DNA of 46,804 bases from an uncultured Stomatobaculum sp. GTDB taxonomy: Bacteria; Bacillota; Clostridia; Lachnospirales; Lachnospiraceae. The DNA is taken from assembly GCF_937924975.1 (NCBI RefSeq), contig NZ_CALEYG010000006.1:1-46804 (forward strand), in the 5' to 3' direction. The stretch's first letter is position 1; each line of letters begins with the position of its first letter. The notes under the pieces were generated by a model. It had not been told where the DNA came from. It did no database searches and saw only the letters and a program-made list of their open reading frames with translations. A program made the position numbers and the translations under genes. Of this stretch, positions 42,970-46,804 are shown piece by piece.

Positions 42970-43161
42970 ATGGAATCCAAAGAAAATGTTCAGCGGAGAA
43001 ATCTGGAGGAGTCTGGGGAGGTTTTGCGGGAGCACGAAGGCTACTCCAAACAGTCCAACGACGACGACTCGTCCCAGAACAAGTGGGAAGAAGCGATGAA
43101 AGACGTTCCATCCTATGAGGAGCATATGGAACAAATGGAAGAAGAGGAAATGTCAATGTAA
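42970..43161 (+). CDS. Small acidic protein with an EEEEMSM tail
   Basis: The 63-residue protein is highly charged, probably helical or disordered (NLEESGEVLREHEGYSKQSN), and ends EQMEEEEMSM. It starts after AGAGGAGGT. The tail resembles that of the 99-residue protein at 28640 (EEENGMSM). No family is recognised. Confidence 0.6.
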   Translation: MESKENVQRRNLEESGEVLREHEGYSKQSNDDDSSQNKWEEAMKDVPSYEEHMEQMEEEEMSM

Positions 43162-43206
43162 CGGTGGCGGTTAAAACCCCACGATTTACGGAGGAGGAAT
43201 CACACG

Positions 43207-43755
43207 ATGCCGAAGATTGATAAAGACGGAAGAGAGTATATCGAACAGGACGGCAAACGGTACTACCGCAACTTCTGGGGCGAGTGGGAAGCAGAAAAAG
43301 ATTGGCTTGGCAACGATAAGGTAGAAACTGACTGGATCGGCAATCCGAAGATCGAGACTGATTGGCTGGGGAGGCAGAAGGTTGAGACAGACTGGTTGGG
43401 TAATCCCTATGTTGAGCCGGAGAAGAAAGATGATTCCGGCTGTTATCTGACAACAGCATGTATGCGGGTTCTTAGTCAATCCTTCAACGACGATTGCGAC
43501 GAGCTCGGCACATTAAGAGCGTTTCGAGATGCCTATGTGAAGGAGCGTCATCCGGAAGCGGTCGAAGAGTATTATCGGGTCGCTCCGAAAATCGTAGCCG
43601 CAATCAGTCAGAGGGAGGATAGCCAGAGCATCTACCAGAAAATCTATGAAGAACTGGTACTTGGGACGCTGAGACTGATTGAGCAAAATCTGTGCGAGGA
43701 AGCTTATACCCTCTATCGGGATTACAGCTTGGTGCTTAACCGTACTTATTGCTGA
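43207..43755 (+). CDS. Protein with DWLGN repeats and a CFI-box-like domain
   Basis: The 182-residue protein starts after GGAGGAGGAA. Residues about 30-70 hold four imperfect ten-residue repeats of the form ETDWLGNPKV. A second domain begins SGCYLTTACMRVL and continues NDDCDELGTLRAFRDAYVKE, matching the short cysteine-containing domain known as CFI-box, found at the ends of many bacterial proteins in chaperone and secretion contexts. The two cysteines, and a third at the C-terminus (RTYC), may bind metal. The repeats probably form a beta structure. Function unknown. Confidence 0.6.
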   Translation: MPKIDKDGREYIEQDGKRYYRNFWGEWEAEKDWLGNDKVETDWIGNPKIETDWLGRQKVETDWLGNPYVEPEKKDDSGCYLTTACMRVLSQSFNDDCDELGTLRAFRDAYVKERHPEAVEEYYRVAPKIVAAISQREDSQSIYQKIYEELVLGTLRLIEQNLCEEAYTLYRDYSLVLNRTYC

Positions 43756-43790
43756 CTATCACTATACCAATAATAAGCGAGGGACAGGAA

Positions 43791-44573
43791 ATGAATATCA
43801 CAAAATACGGGATTTCTGAATGCTGCGGGTACGGTTTCTTTAGTTGTGACTCATATGAAAAACATAGCGTATTTTTAACGAACAGAAGAATTGTCGCGGA
43901 ATCCGAAATTACCACTGAGTCAGCACAAACATTGGAATGGACACCTGATGTTTTACATGGACTTCAGCTTGATGCAACAAACTATAGTCCAATTTATGTT
44001 GTCTTTGATAGTGACACTGGAACATGGAAAGAATACTTTTCTGGTATGACGGTACATTTGGTCCCACCTTCCTACTCTTTTCCAGAGGCTGTTCTTAATG
44101 TTGACAACATGCCGAATTACTGTGATATTTTATCTGTTTCAAGACCATGGGAATGCAATGCAACTGAATTTGCAGAGGGTATCTCTAAATATTCAGACAA
44201 ACAGATAAAGGAGATTGTTGCCCAACTGAATACTTTGCGTTCCAGTGCATCCGAATGGAAGTCTAAATTCGATGCTGTGGTCAAAGCTGTTAAGGATGAG
44301 CGGGCCGCAAAGGAAGCCGGACTTTCCAGTGTTGAGTCCAAATTAGCCTCTGGCTTTGGGAAGTACGGAAACGATTCCTCTGGCGGCAACCAAGGAACAT
44401 CCAATACACAAACGGCCAATCCGCAACAGGAAGCCAAGCCCGAACAGCCTCCCGCTCAAGAGGAAAAGCTCCAGTGGATCCGACAAGGTCGGTGTGCCTT
44501 TTGTGGCGGTGAGTTCAAAGGACTGTTTTCCAAGGTTTGTCGTGAATGTGGAAAAGCAAAGAATTACAGATAA
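43791..44573 (+). CDS. Zinc-ribbon protein with a coiled-coil middle
   Basis: The 260-residue protein starts at an ATG after GAGGGACAGG; an in-frame start 42 bases earlier overlaps the previous gene. The first 125 residues are beta-rich (YGFFSCDSYEKHSVFLTNRR). A helical, probably coiled-coil stretch follows (DKQIKEIVAQLNTLRSSASE), then a disordered Gln/Pro-rich linker, then a C-terminal zinc ribbon (RCAFCGGEF, KVCRECGKAK). The ribbon resembles those on the GTPases and the scaffold, suggesting that it joins the same assembly. Base composition turns more AT-rich from here on. Confidence 0.6.
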   Translation: MNITKYGISECCGYGFFSCDSYEKHSVFLTNRRIVAESEITTESAQTLEWTPDVLHGLQLDATNYSPIYVVFDSDTGTWKEYFSGMTVHLVPPSYSFPEAVLNVDNMPNYCDILSVSRPWECNATEFAEGISKYSDKQIKEIVAQLNTLRSSASEWKSKFDAVVKAVKDERAAKEAGLSSVESKLASGFGKYGNDSSGGNQGTSNTQTANPQQEAKPEQPPAQEEKLQWIRQGRCAFCGGEFKGLFSKVCRECGKAKNYR

Positions 44574-44576
44574 CCT

Positions 44577-44939
44577 ATGGTTCCGATATATGAGGTCTCA
44601 AATGCAGAGTTATCTGCGCTCAAGTGTGAACGCATAGCACAGGAAGTGGGAGCGGAGTCTTACACCGAACTTTGGCTTACGCCGGACGGGAAAAGAATCA
44701 TTAAGCTGTTCGCAGAAGAAGACACAACCAGAGGGTTTTTTGACGAAGATATAAAAAATGACACTTCAACCCTGATTGCGTTATCAAGCGTTTCGCATTG
44801 CTTTGATGATTGGTTTGTGTTGCCAAAAAATGATTTACCAACGGCAATCTCGGATAATTTGTTATTCCAGGCCATTTATCTGTGGCAGGACATTGAGCCA
44901 AGCAAAGCCTCTCTCGATGGTCGACTTCAAAAGAATTGA
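44577..44939 (+). CDS. N-terminal part of a split kinase-like protein
   Basis: The 120-residue frame reads like a kinase N-lobe: YTELWLTPDGKRIIKLFAEE places a lysine where the ATP-binding strand has it, and WFVLPKNDLPTAISDNLLFQ follows. The last residues (SLDGRLQKN) run out of frame into a TGA. The C-lobe continues in another frame from about 44905-44917. The start lies four bases after the preceding stop without a ribosome site, which suggests re-initiation. The two frames together probably represent one gene with a lost or gained base, or a sequencing error. Confidence 0.5.
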   Translation: MVPIYEVSNAELSALKCERIAQEVGAESYTELWLTPDGKRIIKLFAEEDTTRGFFDEDIKNDTSTLIALSSVSHCFDDWFVLPKNDLPTAISDNLLFQAIYLWQDIEPSKASLDGRLQKN

Positions 44940-45561
44940 GCGACAAGTCTATGATGATATCATCTTCGCCAATAATAAGTTCGGATTTTCCATTGCTGAT
45001 TTACATGAGGATATTATCATTTTAGGATACGATGGGAAAATCTATCATATTGATTTGGACGGAGGGCGTTGTGGAGACGGTAAGGGGCGGCGATCTTGCT
45101 ATATTGTTTTTGAAAGTGAAAGGCTGGCTTCCTGTTCACCTAAGTACAAGTTCGACGGAAAGGGTAAAATAATCCCCTATGTGAACAGTGATTTGCTCTG
45201 TCTGGTGCATATTATCTTTAATCACCTGCTGCAGACGAATTTCTGCTTTGCAGAGATGATGTCCGAAGATCAGGAGCGATATTTGAATTACATAACTGAG
45301 TGCTGCAATGTCGCTGATCTTGCCGCCGTTTATAAAAATCTTTTTTCGAGTGAGGACAACTATTTTGACATACAGATTATCCAGTTCTTGCCGGATGATA
45401 TAAGCACATTTTCGTATGATACTTTTATCCAACGCACATATAGATTTAAAACGCAAGATGATGTAGATGATGTAATGGCATTTCTACAGCTAAATGAAAC
45501 GCATCTGCAACAGATTATTCCGGGAAGAGGCCTGCTGACCAACAAATTGCTTAACAACTAA
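44917..45561 (+). CDS. C-terminal part of the split kinase-like protein
   Basis: From the ATG at 44917 the frame gives 214 residues beginning MVDFKRIERQVYDDIIFAN. FSIADLHEDIIIL followed by KIYHIDLDGGR resembles the catalytic loop and metal-binding segment of kinase-like folds (the usual HxD...N and DFG). Here the loop reads LHED and the metal site DLD, so it is atypical. No ribosome site precedes this ATG, and the frame is open further upstream. I therefore think it belongs to the gene starting at 44577. The remaining helical part has no known motif. Confidence 0.5.
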   Translation: MVDFKRIERQVYDDIIFANNKFGFSIADLHEDIIILGYDGKIYHIDLDGGRCGDGKGRRSCYIVFESERLASCSPKYKFDGKGKIIPYVNSDLLCLVHIIFNHLLQTNFCFAEMMSEDQERYLNYITECCNVADLAAVYKNLFSSEDNYFDIQIIQFLPDDISTFSYDTFIQRTYRFKTQDDVDDVMAFLQLNETHLQQIIPGRGLLTNKLLNN

Positions 45562-45583
45562 CACCGGATTCTGGAGGTAGCCC

Positions 45584-46489
45584 ATGTTTATTTGGATGAC
45601 CGGATTACTGAATATGAGCAGGATGTGGTATACTGAAAATCAACGAAAATGTTTCTTTGAAAAGGTGGATGCTTTATACATAGAATATTGCGTTCAATTT
45701 GTTAATGAAATGATACCACCCGCCGAAAGTCGAGAGATAGAACAAAAAATCAGAGCAGGAATTAACATCGAAGAGTGGTGGAACAGCAAATTCTTCTCAG
45801 AGTGCAGTGCCAAATACTTTGAACAGGAAAAAGTATATCCAGCGATGTTCGATGATTTAGAGAAGAACGGGTACTATTGGGAAGAAATCTATACTGATGC
45901 ATCAGATGAAAACATAGAGGATTGGTATAAATGCTCTATAGTAAAATCACTGTTGCATGAATTTGTCAATGATGAGGAAAACCCATATAAGCTTAATGAT
46001 CAATTCACTGACAAGGAGATTGCATGCTTTTCCTACACAATTTGCTCAATTATTGTTAATCACCTAAAGCAACACCTTCATATTGACTATGAGGATGCGG
46101 ATCGATTGTTAAAAATACTATACTGCGGCGAGTTCGCTCAAAACGAATGGCTAAATCTGGCAAATGGTGAAAACATCAAAGAAATGAGACACAGACTAAC
46201 AGAGCGTTTCCTATATAGGTTTTTGCTGAAGGATTATGATATGGGAATAGAACCCATGCTGTTTTCAGAGTTTTTACACGATGAGATTCTGTCGCCAATT
46301 TATATTGAAATTTATGAATCCAGATTTGAAATATTAAAAACGGGGAGAAAATATTTGGCGGAGAATGCAGAAAAATGCTGGACACCGAGCGAAATGGACA
46401 ATTTTTATAATTTCATCATGGACAATGTTACAATGAATTTTGAAGCACCAGACTTTAATGCATACAGGCCATCGTCGGATGCCCATTAA
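45584..46489 (+). CDS. Unknown AT-rich protein, last gene of the island
   Basis: The 301-residue protein starts after CTGGAGGTAG. It is acidic and helical, with many aromatic residues (FEKVDALYIEYCVQFVNEM, INIEEWWNSKFF), no membrane segment beyond a weak N-terminal hydrophobic patch, and no motif I recognise. Its base composition is clearly more AT-rich than the GTPase genes, which suggests a different origin. A terminator-like hairpin follows within ten bases, closing the island. Confidence 0.65.
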   Translation: MFIWMTGLLNMSRMWYTENQRKCFFEKVDALYIEYCVQFVNEMIPPAESREIEQKIRAGINIEEWWNSKFFSECSAKYFEQEKVYPAMFDDLEKNGYYWEEIYTDASDENIEDWYKCSIVKSLLHEFVNDEENPYKLNDQFTDKEIACFSYTICSIIVNHLKQHLHIDYEDADRLLKILYCGEFAQNEWLNLANGENIKEMRHRLTERFLYRFLLKDYDMGIEPMLFSEFLHDEILSPIYIEIYESRFEILKTGRKYLAENAEKCWTPSEMDNFYNFIMDNVTMNFEAPDFNAYRPSSDAH

Positions 46490-46494
46490 GCGTA

Positions 46495-46534
46495 CAAGGC
46501 TATAGTGTAACCAAATCTGTACACTGTAGCCTTG
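46495..46534 (+). terminator. Hairpin closing the island operon
   Basis: CAAGGCTATAGTGTA / TACACTGTAGCCTTG pair with one G-U position around a ten-base loop. The following tract (ACTCTCATTA) is only weakly T-rich, so termination may be inefficient. Confidence 0.55.
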
Positions 46535-46568
46535 ACTCTCATTATCCAAAGGATGATAGGTTCATCTG

Positions 46569-46664
46569 TCAATTTAACGTACTGGTGAGATACTCCCTGA
46601 TTTCGGTTTCAAGCTGCTCCCTGGATTTGATAAAGTATGATAAGTTGCGCAAATTGAAAATCAT
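46569..46664 (-). CDS. Short reading frame beside the IS256-type element
   Basis: A 31-residue frame on the minus strand reads IKSREQLETEIREYLTSTLN at its end, charged and helical like the end of a real protein. Its start lies within the presumed left end of the insertion sequence, so it may be the tail of a gene cut by the insertion. No ribosome site is visible. The call is weak. Confidence 0.25.
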   Translation of the reverse strand: MIFNLRNLSYFIKSREQLETEIREYLTSTLN

Positions 46665-46671
46665 ATAAAGA

Positions 46672-46745
46672 AGACATGGTTTGCAGTCCTCTGGTAGAAT
46701 GAAGTTGCGAGACAACACTCAGAAAGGTGACTACAAACCATGTCT
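46672..46745 (+). repeat. Inverted repeat over the transposase start
   Basis: AGACATGGTTTGCAGTC (46672-46688) and GACTACAAACCATGTCT (46729-46745) match at 16 of 17 positions in inverted orientation. The right arm contains the transposase start codon, so the RNA could fold and hide it. This would limit transposase production, as seen in other insertion sequences. Confidence 0.6.
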
Positions 46746-46804
46746 GATAAGATTGTACAGTTCAACGAGGAAGTTATCAAGGGGCAGCTGAAAGAACTGG
46801 TCCG
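46740..46804 (+). mobile_element. IS256-family transposase, start only
   Basis: The frame opens MSDKIVQFNEEVIKGQLKEL and runs off the window edge. This beginning is typical of IS256-family transposases (Mutator type, DDE catalysis) of Clostridia. AGAAAGGTGA serves as the ribosome site. The left end of the element is probably near 46640, but I cannot fix it without the other end. Confidence 0.7.

Noticed and set aside
43294..43413. CRISPR-like short repeats
   Set aside because: The repeats are in-frame codons of a protein repeat with no spacers.
22953..46489. Prophage
   Set aside because: No capsid, tail, terminase, portal or integrase genes were found.

Overview
The window looks like a moderately high-GC Clostridia chromosome, probably Lachnospiraceae. 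This is inferred from strong Shine-Dalgarno sites, anaerobic sulfite reductase (asrABC), an ECF-type vitamin transporter, GntR and Crp/Fnr regulators, and a TIGR04076-type protein. No rRNA, tRNA or CRISPR array was seen.

Region 1 (about 1-23,000) is a mix of metabolism and small accessory modules. First comes a minus-strand cysteine/serine module: a sodium-coupled symporter and a UPF0597/CyuA-type desulfidase, preceded by a divergently controlled GntR regulator. A decayed IS200/IS605 tnpA follows. A Crp/Fnr regulator then diverges from a metallochelate ABC transporter and asrABC. Next are a DUF3791/DUF3990 toxin-like set with a frameshift, a nitroreductase, a WYL regulator, a purine-rich tandem repeat, an ECF transporter behind a consensus promoter, a HIRAN protein, a broken ATP-grasp gene, an RloA/RloB defence pair, an HD protein, a TIGR04076 protein and a histidine phosphatase.

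Region 2 (about 22,950-46,490) is the notable part. Some 21 reading frames lie on one strand behind a TTGACA-17-TAATAT promoter, with mostly short gaps and no clear internal terminator. They encode two small proteins, a HerA/TraG-like ATPase and a degenerate partner, a GrpE-like protein, two Hsp70 proteins (one with an extra beta domain), a zinc-ribbon/FN3 scaffold, three zinc-ribbon GTPases (two membrane-anchored), a large GAP1-like protein, a DUF2185/Imm33-like protein next to a GH-E-type nuclease, a membrane protein, a repeat/CFI-box-like protein and a split kinase-like protein. I read this as a chaperone- and GTPase-controlled conflict system whose candidate effector is the GH-E nuclease. 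It resembles the predicted double-GTPase/GAP1 conflict systems known to me from family names, but this Hsp70-GrpE-HerA-nuclease combination is not one I can match to a characterised system.

The right edge holds the start of an IS256-family transposase, so the island sits in a region open to insertion. All functional statements are from reading the sequence; no search was run.
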